From NCBI GenBank assembly GCA_037176885.1, contig JAWWNJ010000001.1:1178001-1242000 (forward strand): a DNA stretch of 64,000 bases. The letters are read 5' to 3'. Made by a program: the position numbers and the translations under genes. The DNA comes from Favolaschia claudopus. Its lineage: Eukaryota > Basidiomycota > Agaricomycetes > Agaricales > Mycenaceae. This document shows, one piece after another, positions 9,181-23,345 of the stretch (its first letter is position 1; each line of letters starts with the position of its first letter). The notes under the pieces are model-generated. The model saw only the letters and a list, made by a program, of their open reading frames with translations, searched no databases and was not told the DNA's origin.

Positions 9181-10494
9181 ATGCCTCCCCGAGGCGGAAG
9201 TTTCGACCTCACCCCAATTCTCACCCACTATGCAAGTTCCGCATGCTTGCCCAGAACACCCCTCTAAATCTACTTGTTTAGCTTTTCCTTCTGACGAGCA
9301 TCCTCGCCATCGTTCGTCTGCTTCCCTAAACTTTCCACAGCTAATCTGAACACCCTCTCGACGCGCAGGTAGCCTGGATTATAGCTTTCATTTCCCAAGC
9401 AGTTGCAACAGCCAAATGTAAGCGTCCCTCTCCCCCTTGAATCCCACTCATACCAAGGCATAAACAAGTCGGGAATGGTTCCGTCGGCGTCCTATGGTTC
9501 GCAATCTGGCTCGAAGCCGCCCTCATCTTCGGCGTCCTCTACACACTCGCAACAGACTCCATAGCAATGCACCGCCTCCAAATATGCACCTTCGGCGCCG
9601 TAGCCATCGTCTTCTCCGTCATCGGTGTCCAACAAGGCATTTTCACGGGTCTAGGAGCGCTAGACGCGATGGCGGCGGGGTGGCTTATTCTCGCTATGGT
9701 GAATATCATATGGGTGCTGTATTTCAGCTCCGAGGAGGACTCGCTTGTGTTGCATGTGTTTAATATGCTGGGCACGGGCGGGCTGACGCCGCCTTCAAGG
9801 AGGAGGCGCACAAGGAATCAGGCGTCGGTGCATGATATGGCGGGGGGCAATGGGTACTCGACGAATTATGGCTCGGGCGGGGGGATTGGCTCGCATGATA
9901 TGGCGTATGACACCAAGATGGGGATGGGGGGGATGGGCATGGGGAGCGGGATGGGGAGCCAGACCGCGGGTGTGAGGAGCCAGAATAGCTTTGGGGGCGC
10001 CAGCGAGGGGGGGGATGGGGACGCGGAGTCTCGGGACGGGGGCGGCGGGGAGTCAGACGAATTTGCCTGGTGGGGGGGCGGGGTCGATAGGGGGGAATGA
10101 TAATGGGCCGAGCTCGCCGTTGATGTCGGGGGTGGGGGCGAACCCCACCGGGGGGACGCTTGGGGAGGAGAGTTATCAGTATAAGGCGAAGGCGCTGTAT
10201 GCTTGTGCGTATTCTCTCTCTTTCTGCTGCGCGCTGCCGTGAAAAATAGACTGACACTGCCTAAAGACAGCGCCTCGGCGGATGATCCGAATGAAATATC
10301 GTTCACGAAGGGCGAGATACTCGATATTGTGGATAAGCAGGGCAAATGGTGGCAGGCTAAAAAGGCGGATGGGACCGTTGGCAGTGCGTTTTCCGTTTCT
10401 TCCTCTTCTAAATCTTCGTGTTTGAATTTTCACTCACTTGACACTTTGTTTGTTTTTTGCAGTTGCACCGTCCAACTATCTGCAGATTATATGA
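9181..10494 (+). CDS. SHO1: SHO1 osmosensor: four-TM protein with C-terminal SH3 domain
   Basis: Plasma-membrane adaptor of the HOG/MAPK osmostress pathway; its SH3 domain binds Pbs2-type MAPKKs. Six exons: 9181-9231, 9282-9311, 9369-9417, 9469-10204, 10267-10383, 10463-10494. The start MPPRGGSFDLTPILTHY and TM segments LFLLTSILAIVAWIIAFI, VGVLWFAIWLEAALIFGV, ICTFGAVAIVFSVIGV and AAGWLILAMVNIIWVLYF match Sho1. A Gly/Met-rich linker follows. The SH3 reads YKAKALYAYSAS-DDPNEISF, KGEILDIVDKQGKWWQAK and ends IAPSNYLQII-stop. Intron 1 (9232-9281) is GC-AG. In the linker, a run of eight G at 10007-10014 separates two frames: upstream TM frame and downstream SH3 frame differ by one base. So there is a frameshift, polymorphic homopolymer or sequence error there. 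Confidence 0.9.
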
Positions 10495-10984
10495 GTGCGG
10501 CGCGTGCGCGCGTCCCTAGGCCTAATGTATCGGTAGATATCTATTCATGACCACTACTTACGCCCCCTCATTCGATGACCTGACTCTTTAATCACGCTGT
10601 GTTGTTTCGTATCTTTTTTCTCTTGTTTTTACTACTCCGTATACCAGCGCTATACATATCCCTCTGCGTAGGATGTCATTTAGTCGATTATTGCAGCCAG
10701 TATGCGATGCGATTGAAGAAGGAACGAAATGAAGTGAGTTCGCGCAGCGTGAGGTTGGTTTGAATGGGTAGGAGGCGAGAGCTTCGCCAGCAACACCCAG
10801 GATATGCGCGACTGAATTGCTAGAATCGAAAGGTACCATAACGAGTGCTCATACAAAAAAAAATCGATTTCTAGCGGCATCATAACGCGGTCAAGCCGGC
10901 CCTAAAGCAATCAAACACGTCAAAATCAAAAGTTAATTTGGGTCGAGAACCCATCTTGCTTCCTTCCTGCCACCACCTCGCCCG
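10495..10984. other. Intergenic between SHO1 and the SNF2 gene
   Basis: No coding signal on either strand; T-rich 3' flank of SHO1 followed by the promoter and 5'UTR of the downstream gene. Confidence 0.5.
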
Positions 10985-14747
<3,763 letters not shown>

Positions 14748-15537
14748 TCTCTGTTGACGGTGCTTTTTCTTGGTTCGGTTGAAAGGTCCTCGTCGCATTT
14801 TCTCTCGTGCATTCTTGCATTGCATATTTTTATTCCACTGCATATATCTCACCATATCTCGCATCACTGACTGTAGTGCACATATTGTATCCTTCGTTTT
14901 GCATTTGTACTTACATTGAATCTCGAATAACTACTGTTGAAGTTTCTACGGTTTCAAAAGGTGCTTTCCAATGACTATAAGACTGCATAATCAGGCCAAG
15001 ACTCGGAGGTCTTAGTCGTCGCTTGCTACAGTGGTCTCAGTAATTTCCGGCCCCCCGGTATTAGAAAGTGCTACGGAGACACCTCCTCATTTCCTTGGTA
15101 TACGTAGTGGTCAATTCAGATGTAACCGCATATGGTTTCTTGGAAGAGAAAAAAAACTATAAATAGGAATGGTTCTCTGCGCTCGAGCGAAGATGACCAA
15201 GCGCCGAGAGAGTTGTGCAATATCGTTTTTCGGAGACCTGATTGAAGCTCGCCACTCGGAAGTCACAATGCGCAAGAATTTACTGAGGCCATGCATGGCG
15301 TCGGTGAACGTCTGTGTTCTGGACACAATCGTTTGTTGCAACGAACGTAACAACGTATACATGCTACCCCCACAGTTCATCGGTGATGGGAAGGCGTCGG
15401 CGCGAATCACATGGAAAGGCTTGGACCCGATCAGCTTTGACATTCTCCGCCTTTTGTCGGGATACCCTTTGATAAGTGGCATGGAGCGCCATATAAAGTC
15501 TCAACTTGCATGCTGAGAGGAGTCAACTACAAGCACA
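14748..15537. promoter_or_regulatory. SDR3 upstream region with repeat module B
   Basis: Module B spans about 15046-15190: CCGGCCCCCCGGTATTAG, GCATATGGTTTCTTGG, CTATAAATAGGAATGG and TTCTCTGCGCTCGAGCG, followed by GATGACCAAGCGC. A second TATA-like box, ATATAAAG, lies at 15491-15498, about 45 bp before the SDR3 ATG. The plus-strand reading frame starting at 15169 is not supported by similarity in the other module copies. Confidence 0.55.
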
Positions 15538-16614
15538 ATGCCTTCCTACGTCGTTACTGGTGCCTCCCGAGGAATCGGCGTCAGTCTTTCTCTCAACTGC
15601 TGCATTTTGTCAATGTTCTGATGATCTGTCTGCGTTCAGCTCCAATTCGTTAAACACCTCAGCGCCGACGAGAACAATCAGGTCTTCGCCGTGGTTCGCA
15701 ACAAGTCTACAGCGACTTTTCTTCAAGAACTGGGAAGGAAGAATGTCACGATTGTGCAAGCAGATGTTACCGACGCCAAGGCTCTGAACGTGAGTGAAAG
15801 AGGTTGTTCGTTCTCGGTTTCCAATGATTTTGACGAAACCTAATGTAGGCTGCGGCAGCCGAGGTTGCAAAAGCTACGAATAACAAGCTAGATTATTTGA
15901 TCAATAATGCTGGGTCGAGCAACGTGCCCGGACATACCATATCGACCTTGTAAGCCTTGATTTCCAGCAATTATGCTTCTCTTGCGCTGACCGGTCTTCA
16001 GCCCTACTCCGGAAGCTCTCGAAAACGATCTCGTAGAGAACGTACGCCAATTTGACTTCTGTCCAATTTTTGTGCTGATTGTATCTCTAGTTCAAAGGCA
16101 ACGCAATCAGCGTGGTACACAGCACCAACGCCTTCCTTCCCCTCCTCAAGAACGGATCGACGAAGAAAGTGCTCACCCTTAGCAGCGCTCTCGGGCACCT
16201 AGGCTTCACGCGGGAAAGCAACGCCGCCGGTCAAGTCTCCTACGGAATCGCCAAAGCCGCGTTGAACATGATCATCGCCAAATTCGCTGCGGATCTCAGA
16301 GAGGAAGGGTTCCTGTTCCTCGCGATCTGTCCGGGTATGGTCGACACCTCCTCGACCAAAACTTCTGCTTCGCGTCAGTCACCATATTTACTTGGTGCCC
16401 TGGGCAAGGTTTGACGGATTATATAGCATCGACTGGAGAGGCCAACGAGTTCAAGATGCTCTCGAAGAGCCTTTTGAGCGTCATACCCTCTATTCCAGCG
16501 CCTATATCGACGGAAGAATCTGTCAAAATGCAGCTCGAGGTGTTCAACAATTGGCCTCTGGAACGGAGCGGCGAGATGGTCTCCCACTTCGGCAACGAAA
16601 CGCGTTGGGTGTAG
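15538..16614 (+). CDS. Short-chain dehydrogenase/reductase SDR3, apparently intact
   Basis: NAD(P)-dependent classical SDR, substrate unknown. Exons: 15538-15579 (MPSYVVTGASRGIG), 15640-15789 (LQFVKHLS..VRNKSTAT..DVTDAKALN), 15849-15949 (NNKLDYLINNAG), 16002-16040 (PTPEALENDLVEN), 16091-~16373, and a last exon from about 16430 to the stop at 16614. Catalytic elements are present: TGxxxGxG, NNAG, the serine block VLTLSSALG and YGIAK. The C-terminus reads NNWPLERSGEMVSHFGNETRWV. All phases agree. It is close to SDR1 and is the plus-strand counterpart of the damaged copy that left relic a at 5953-6062. Confidence 0.88.
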
Positions 16615-16755
16615 AAATTTACCAAGTAGTATCCTCTGTTGAATAGTCGTGGAATTGTAATCCTTGATCTTGAAGTGGTTTTTTCATGCAACAATGCAGT
16701 ACCAGTTGTCAGCACGGTGGACGTACACTTGAAAGTCGATGTGCACCATACAGAG

Positions 16756-17964
16756 CAGAAGTTCGAGCCCGCTGGGATCAATTCTCTAGAGAGCTCTCCA
16801 GAGAATTGATAGAGAAATGATGGACCCATCATATTCTCCAGAGACGGACCACATCCGAATTGGGTACAGTATGTCGGCAGCGTTGGGCTTGTTGGTGCAT
16901 CTGTGTGCAGAATAAAATATGATTTGTATGCCGGTTTCCCGGCCTACAGAAGGGGTAGCTTGGTAGATTCACTTGATCAATACACGTTCCAGTGAGGCGT
17001 ATGTTCACTTTGAAAATTCAGCCGGTAGGAATTTGTGGTCAAATCAGGTCCATGTACTTACTTTGTCAGTATGAGTACATGCAGTCAACATACAGTAATG
17101 CGCGCGCTTCTTAGCGCAGTTCTCATAATTTTTCCCTTGTTTCTGCAAGTCTGTGTTCCGTTTACATGCTTATTGAATTTGTTCATAGTATATACACGTC
17201 GAGATGTGCTGCGAAAACGGCAAAAGGTCTGCTCATGCTAGAAAACATTGTGCTAAGCGCTTTGAGACTTGGCATCACGATGAACAGGCCTGCGATCAAG
17301 CGGAGCAACCTTGGAGACCCGAGGATCAGCGGCAAGTAACGCGGATCCATCGGGACTACTGATGCAATCGCGCCGCTCATGACAGCTGTCAAGTGCACGT
17401 CAAGCTCACAGCAACAGCTTATTGCTTTTCGGTGACGGCTCTGATAAAAGGGGGAGCAAGCTCCCCCAAAAAAAAATCATTATAGTCAACTGGAATTTGG
17501 TGAGAGCCCAAACTTTGTCTTTCAAGTTGCATGGAGGGTTACCCTCGTCGAAAAGCTTGCTTAGACAGTTTTTTTTGGCTGAATCGCATGGTGTTCACCA
17601 GTCAAGTTAAAGTCCTTGCCGCTCCTTGCCGGCATATGGTGTACGGCATTGTCGGCAGCACCGTCGACCAGATCAACAATCAAAATTCGTGTTGAGGTCG
17701 GGATTCTTCAAATCTTAACCGTTTTTCTTCCGCTTTTTTTTCAAGTCAATCAAAAAAGGGCTGCTCAAGCTTTGAACCCCCTCCCCAGACGACGACTCTC
17801 TAGCGTTTACTCATGAAAAGCCCTTGACTTAACGGCAAGCTGTCATCCGTCAAAACAGCCGACACATCAATTTTTCTCAAAACCGGCCGTAGCCGGCGCT
17901 ATCATTTTCTCTAGAGTTCTCTGGAGACTCTCTGGAGAACTGATCCCAACGGACTGTTAGCTCT
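16756..17964. mobile_element. MITE-2: 1.2-kb TIR element with 9-bp target-site duplication
   Basis: Direct repeats CATACAGAG flank it at 16747-16755 and 17965-17973. The ends are inverted repeats over about 55 bp: TGGGATCAATTCTCTAGAGA near the left end against TGGGATCAGTTCTCCAGAGA in the reverse complement of the right end, then a shared TAGAGAAA-ATGATRG block. The left subterminal region is itself a near-perfect palindrome (CAATTCTC..GAGAATTG, 16780-16809). The interior holds a hairpin GGGGGAGCAAGCTCCCCC at 17449-17466 and no transposase-like protein. The SDR2 upstream region (5645-5952) is the matching locus without the insert. The TSD length suggests Mutator-like mobilisation, as for MITE-1, though the TIRs are different. 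Confidence 0.78.
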
Positions 17965-18139
17965 CATACAGAGTTGGGCCGGCAATGGCCGACGGGGTAT
18001 GATGCCACTCATACCAAAAAGCACCCGGCCCTCAAGCGTTCGGCTCTTTTCCCTTCAATTATCCGCCTCCTCGTTCAAGAAATGGAGTATATAATGAAGG
18101 TCAAGCATGGCTCGCGAAAAGCGGGCAGCTTTGAGCACC

Positions 18140-19229
18140 ATGCCATCCTACGTCGTTACTGGTGCCTCTAGAGGAATTGGTGTCAGTGATTGCATGCTCT
18201 GAACCGTTTTCCTTCCTCATCCCAAAATTTATCGCGTTTAGCTCCAGTTTGTCAAGCATCTCAGCGCCAACAATGAAAACCAAGTCTTTGCCATCGTCCG
18301 GAACAAGGTCGACAGCAAATCTTCTTCAAGAGTTGTCGAGGAGGCAATGTCACAATCGTCGAGGCAGATGTCACCGATGGAAAGGCTCTCAATGTCAGTG
18401 CAGGGCCCTTTCTCAATCTAAGTTATCTTCATTCTGAATGAGTCCAACGCAGGCTGCGGCAGCCGAGGTCGCAAGAGCCACGAATAACAAGCTAGATTAT
18501 TTGATCAACAATGCTGGGTCGAATACCATGCCCGGGCTCACCATAGATCAATTGTAACTTTCGTTGTTTCGACATTGGAATCTCTCGCTAACCCAGCTCT
18601 GAAACTAGTCCAACTCCAGAAGCCTTTGAGAAGATCTACAGGAGAATGTAAGTCCATTTTGTTTCATCGTTCAACCACTACTAATTCGTTCTTCAGTTGA
18701 AGAACAACGCGATCAGCGTGGTACACAGCACGAATGCCTTCCTTCCTCTCCTCAAGAATGGGTCGGCAAAGAAAGTGCTTACCTTGAGCAGTGCCGTTGG
18801 CCATATGGGCTTCACGCTGCAATCCGAACTCACCGCCCAGTGTCACCTACGCGATGGCGAAAACTGCGATGAACATGGCCATCGCCAAGTTCGCTACTAT
18901 ATATAGAGCCGACGGTTTCGTATTTCTGTCAATTTGTCCAGGCATGGTGGATACATCCCCAACGCAAACCGCACCGCGTCAGTTGCCGGATTTCTTTTCT
19001 TCCATACCTCCGATAAACTCTGACGGCCGCTCGACTCACAGCGTCGGCCGGGATGGTAGCAGAGTTCAAGCTGATAACAGAGAGTCTTTCGAAGACAATG
19101 CCGACGATTCCCCCTCCTATATCGGTCGAGGAGTCCGTTCAGATGCAGTTGGAAGTATTCAACAACTGGCCTCTGGAACGGAGCGGCGAAATGGTGTCGC
19201 ACTTTGGGAACGAAACACAATGGTTATAA
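18140..19229 (+). pseudogene. SDR4 pseudogene, several frameshifts
   Basis: Closest relative of SDR2, with the same upstream region and a TATA box (TATATAATG) about 50 bp before the ATG. Exon 1 MPSYVVTGASRGIG is intact. In exon 2 an extra G after RNK and another G near the AGGAGGCAATG stretch shift the VTIVEADVTD frame. In exon 4 one A is lost compared with SDR2 (GAGAAGATC for GAGAAAGATC). In exon 5 an extra C in CTCACCGCCCAGTG shifts the frame just before the catalytic Y-x-x-x-K. The C-terminus (NNWPLERSGEMVSHFGNETQWL) can still be read. NNAG is intact. These lesions rule out a full-length SDR. Confidence 0.82.
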
Positions 19230-19679
19230 ATCCGTATATCACTGTCATTTTCTCCGTTCAAGAACATTTTCATTTTCCATGACACTGCCGGTTGTAAACC
19301 CCTCCACAGTCCCGATTGTAGTGATCAGATCGTGAGCTATTGGACTCACTTTCGATTTGAATTCACTTTCGGTCACCCCCACTCCGCATACTTACTTCGT
19401 CTACAGCCAATCCCCGAACGCGGACATTGCGCTCGCGAGCTTGCTGTCTGCGTTGAGGACGCCATCTTGTACAAGTCTTGCGCCTAAAGTTCAAGAATCC
19501 ACAACTCGATCTCTACTCCTCGGCCACCATCCCGAGCGGAGAAGGCCCGCATGAACAATTCTGTCTCTGCCCAAGAGAGAAATATCCGTTCGAATTCGGC
19601 ACTCAATTGTCGATACTGCGAAGGCTGGTACTTGGACTGCAACAACCCACTCAAATTAGCCCAGCGGCAATACCAAGCT
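19230..19679. other. Intergenic with an unidentified coding-like remnant
   Basis: The plus strand at about 19345-19480 reads VTPTPHTYFVYSQSPNADIA then LASLLSALRTPSC, and from about 19478 a second frame reads FKNPQLDLYSSATIPSGEG then CPREKYPFEFGTQLSILR. Both have protein-like composition but are in different frames with no obvious intron. It may be a decayed gene fragment; I do not recognise the family. Confidence 0.3.
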
Positions 19680-21741
19680 CTATTGTGTAGCTGTTTCTCC
19701 TAAAGCCCTTTCCACCTCCTTGTCCAACTTTGTTTCATCGAGGAAAGACACCCACGGCACCACTCTCAATAGCTCCCTCCCCACCTCCGGCTTGAGCCTG
19801 CGCACGGGAACCACAAGATCCACGTACGAAGTTGCCTCACTCATTCGTATGATTTCCATACTCATCGGCCCCAAACTCTGAGCGGCGCGTGCAGCAGCGG
19901 CTAGTGCTTCTCTTCCACCGAAATCCGAAGCCTGAACCCGGAGATCCGGATCCGAAATACCGAACCAGTGTATCTGCATGGGAGCGACTCCGTAATCATA
20001 TATGGTGCACAGTTGGCTATTTTTGTGCTCTGCCAAAAAATGAACGTGTTCGCGGGCGAGTGAGATCCTCACAGTGGGATGGTGATGGTGACTGTTCGCA
20101 AGGAAGCGCAGAAACTCGTATTCTCTTTGTGGTGTAACGGAGGCGCATTCCTGAATATGGAGCGTAAGTTCGATTTCTTGGTCGGGGCGTAGGTGGAGAG
20201 AACACACTTTTCCGATGTGTGTGATAATATCCCCAAGCTTCACGATGACCGGCTCGCCAGTCTATAGCTTGGCAAGTAGGAGAACAATACAAATACGCGC
20301 AGCATCCTGAACAACGCTTAAAATCATTCTTGTGTAATCGAGTCATGCACTACAGTCACAGATTGAAACACGAGAGTCGAATACGAGAATATGGCTTACC
20401 TCCACGTTATCACAAGTCCGTTGCTTTGTATTGAACTGGTCCAGGGCTTCCGTTCGTTGGTGAAAAGTGTCAGCGAAGGCTTTTGACGCTGCGACAAGTT
20501 TTTCAGCGTAAAGGGGAGTGTCGTGCTCCGGATGACCCCAGTGTGTCCGAAGATCGAAAAGAACGTGGTAATGTACAGTCGCCGGAGCGAGTATATCGGC
20601 GAGCAGAACGCAGAGGATGTCATCCAGATTCCGCCACGTCGAAGTGCGCCTCCCGCACGCCTGTATGATGTTGCACAAACCGTGCTGGACAGCTCTTCTG
20701 AGGCACCTATCTCCACGAGGGTGCCGAATGAGCATGATCAATATTTGGAGGTTCCTTCGCATTAACGTCTGGAGGTCCGAAGTCACCTTTCCGTACGGTA
20801 TGCCGGAAAGACAAACGGCGGCTTCCGTTACAGCCTTCACGAAACCCCGGGGAATGAGAGCGAGGCAAAGTGGGTTGGGTTTGTCAATGTCAGTCTTGTT
20901 TTCGTCAGTCTTATTCGTTTGCTGAACGACTGCTACGATGTCAAATACGAATTCGAGCCCGAAAAGGGACGTCATATCATCTTCGTTGGGCGGAATAGCA
21001 AAGTCACAAATTCGGATTACCAAGTCGGCCAAGTCAGTGATGGAACCACCGGCTCCTTCCAAAAGTTCATCCAGGGAGGCGTCTCCTCGAAAGAGGAAAT
21101 CTTGAACCATTGCTAGGACGCTCTGACTCTCGTGAAAGTCTTTCCTGCGCGAGAACATTGTCCAGGCGCGTACAGCGATGAAGGGACACCCAGGCGTGGA
21201 GGTGATCAGCTTTCTGTTAGCTGAATCATCGCACATATCGTAGCAGAAGGTCATGAAACCCCCATAGAATTGCTTCTCGTCGGTTATGAGGGCTGTGATG
21301 TCGTGAAGCAGTGGATGGTAGGTCGAGATAAATTGAAACCAAGGCCAGACTCGTGGCCATAAATCCGGGCAAGTTTTGCGAGGAGGAAATGAGGTGATGA
21401 TCGCGTTCAGCGCAAGTAATGCCGCGGTACAGTCCCTGACAATGAGTTCGGAAGGCGACTCGAGCTCGTCGATGGTTGGAATCCGTGAGGGATCCAGAAA
21501 CAGATAAAAGACGGGCAGAAGACAAAGAAATTGGGGTGCGGATGTGCTATTTAGTGTGACGCCTAATTGGTGGATGTCTGCGGCGTCTGGACGATTTGGA
21601 AAATGACAACGCATCATTCCCTTTGCGAGCTTCTACGAAGTTCATTGTCAGTGGAGATACACACTCAACGAGATGAGGCAGACTCGCCCGTAGTGCCAAC
21701 GGAAGGCGGTCTAAGTTGCGGGGGTGAATCGCTGGATGCAT
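19680..21741 (-). CDS. MYND-type zinc finger protein, fungal type, with a possible frameshift in the finger
   Basis: Large basidiomycete family: a long helical N-terminal domain, one MYND finger, then a conserved C-terminal region. The start is taken at 21741 (MHPAIHPRNLDRLP); the first intron (about 21660-21630) is short and its donor is uncertain. The main exon continues KLAKGMMRCHFPNRPDAADI through about 420 residues to TCDNVE. After an intron (GTAAGC..CTGTAG) the finger continues CMTRLHKNDFKRCSGCCAYL and YCSPTCQAIDWRAGHREA, covering most MYND ligands (C-C-C-C-C-C-H). The last cysteine is absent: the reading frame shifts by one base at about 20250, and the downstream frame (GDIITHIGKVCSLHLRPDQE..) runs to the stop at 19680. 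One missing base would restore both frame and Cys. Function unknown. Confidence 0.72.
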
Positions 21742-21930
21742 TGGAGATGTAGTCCGGTAACAACACTCTTTTCAACGTCAAGATTGTCGGTCAAAGGTTC
21801 GAACGTGGGGAGGTCGCAATTTAAGGCGGGCCCTCGTATTTTGCCTCACTTATGAGGCAGTGGTCGACTGTATGAGAATCGGTACATGGAGGTTCACTGG
21901 CAAGACACGGGAGGATGACGCGCTTGGGCC

Positions 21931-23121
21931 ATGCCCATAAATGGGCGATCAACAACGCGTTTCTTGTCTTCTACCATCACAACCCAAATGGACGCTGAAA
22001 TGCCACAGTCATGGCTAGCCGCTTTGCGAACCTCCTCAAACGACCCCAGTCAACTACATGAAAATTCTGAACCACCCCCTCCAATTCCTTCCGAACTTTT
22101 TGGGTCTGAATATGTTCTCTACGGTTTCGTCGTCCCAGACGACCTGAAAGACGCCTACAACATCAAGTACAACTTCCTTGGTCATCCCAACGAGTACTCC
22201 GATCCTTACTCTCGTCGTCAAGAATACACCCGCATTGCAATTCGCGACGCTGCAAAAAAATTAGGACTTCGAGTATTCATTGACTCTCCGCCCGAGTGCA
22301 ATTTTACGGTTTGGTTTTCATGCGCCAAGCACGGTAAAGTGCAAGTCCAACAGGTTCCCGTTGCATCGAAGCTTGAGCAATTTGCGGCTGAGCTAGGGAT
22401 CAAGCAGAAAGCTGGGTGGCACAAGACATGGGTCCCCTCACAGGTATCTTTGAACATCACTTTCTGTGCCATTTCATTGTGGCTTACGAAGTATTCCGGG
22501 AAGGCTTGTAGGACTTCCAGAAACCTCGAACCCCCTTCGCACGTTCCGCAACTGAGGCAGGCTGACTCGAACTTCCCAATGGACCTCGTCGACTGGTCCG
22601 CACCCGGATTCCCGCCTGCGTGGCAGGCTTTCTTGGACGCGCGCTCAGCAGGAGCATACTCCGCTCAGCCTACGAAGTATGTAATATATTGATAGGCTGC
22701 TACTTGTATCCGATCTCACGTCCGAAACAGACGTTCGTATGACACGGAACCGACTCCTGCAATTCCTCCTGAACTTGTTGGGCATGGCTATGTTTTATAC
22801 GGTTACCTGATGATAGTCGAACAAATGGAAGCCCTCGCCACCAAGTACAGCAATCTAGGGTACCCTGAAGTATATTCCGACAAAGAGTATCGTCGCCAAT
22901 CGTACACACGCATAGCGGTCCATTGTACTGCGCGGAATCTGGGAATGAAAGTGCATATTCACTCTCAACCCTACCACGATTTCATTGCCTACTTTTCGTC
23001 CGCTCGTCGAGATGCCATTTCCATTCGGCAAATCCCCGTTGCTTCCAAGCTCGAGGAATTTGCAAACGAGATGGGAATAAAGCAGAAACCCAGGTGGCAC
23101 CAAGCTCGGTCCATCTCTTAA
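21931..23121 (+). CDS. Unrecognised protein with two homologous ~110-residue repeats
   Basis: I do not recognise this family. Three exons: 21931-22443, 22561-22676, 22731-23121, about 339 residues (a better-placed ATG at 21988 would shorten it by 19). Repeat 1 (about residues 55-167) and repeat 2 (about 225-335) share E-L-x-G-x-x-Y-V-L-Y-G, a YSD..RRQ-x-YTRIA block, K-V/R-x-I-x-S-x-P, V-W-F-S/A-Y-F-S, Q-x-x-Q/R-I/V-P-V-A-S-K-L-E-x-F-A, E-x-G-I-K-Q-K and a terminal W-H. A Pro-rich linker and a DLVDWSAPGFPP motif sit between the repeats. No signal peptide or TM segment. A second copy lies inverted at 63276-64000 with the same splice sites. In both copies the frame ends at the same place with different stop codons (TAA here, TGA there), supporting a real terminus. 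Confidence 0.7.
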
Positions 23122-23124
23122 GGT

Positions 23125-23195
23125 ATGTGTGGCCTTTGGAACGGAGCGGCGAGATGGTGTTGCACTTTGGAGACGAAACACAATTTCCAATTGTA
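23125..23195 (+). pseudogene. SDR tail relic c
   Basis: GCCTTTGGAACGGAGCGGCG, AGATGGTGTTGCACTTTGG and GACGAAACACAATTTCC match the last codons of SDR4 (PLERSGEMVSHFGNETQW) with some changes. It begins within a few bases of the stop of the two-repeat gene, exactly where that gene's second copy stops matching. Confidence 0.75.
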
Positions 23196-23345
23196 GCGGT
23201 CAGTTTGGGAGCTTACCTTGGTCCATTCCCTTTCATTTACAAATAATTCTTTACCAGGGTGATCGAAATGCGTGGATTCTGTGTTGGTGGAACATGCCAG
23301 TCCGTACGTACAAATGCTTACTTTATTTCTAACTTCACTTTCCAC

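Noticed and set aside
9760..10345. Pro-rich minus-strand frames
   Set aside because: Mirror image of the Gly-rich SHO1 linker; composition artefact.
15169..15516. 115-residue frame starting in repeat module B
   Set aside because: Copy A hits a stop after five codons and copy C lacks the ATG, so the frame is not conserved among module copies.
16756..17964. Search for a transposase in MITE-2
   Set aside because: Only short frames without DDE or zinc-finger signals on either strand.
21785..21815. AGGTTCGAACG resembling a tRNA B box
   Set aside because: No paired stems around it; lies in the MYND/two-repeat gene spacer.
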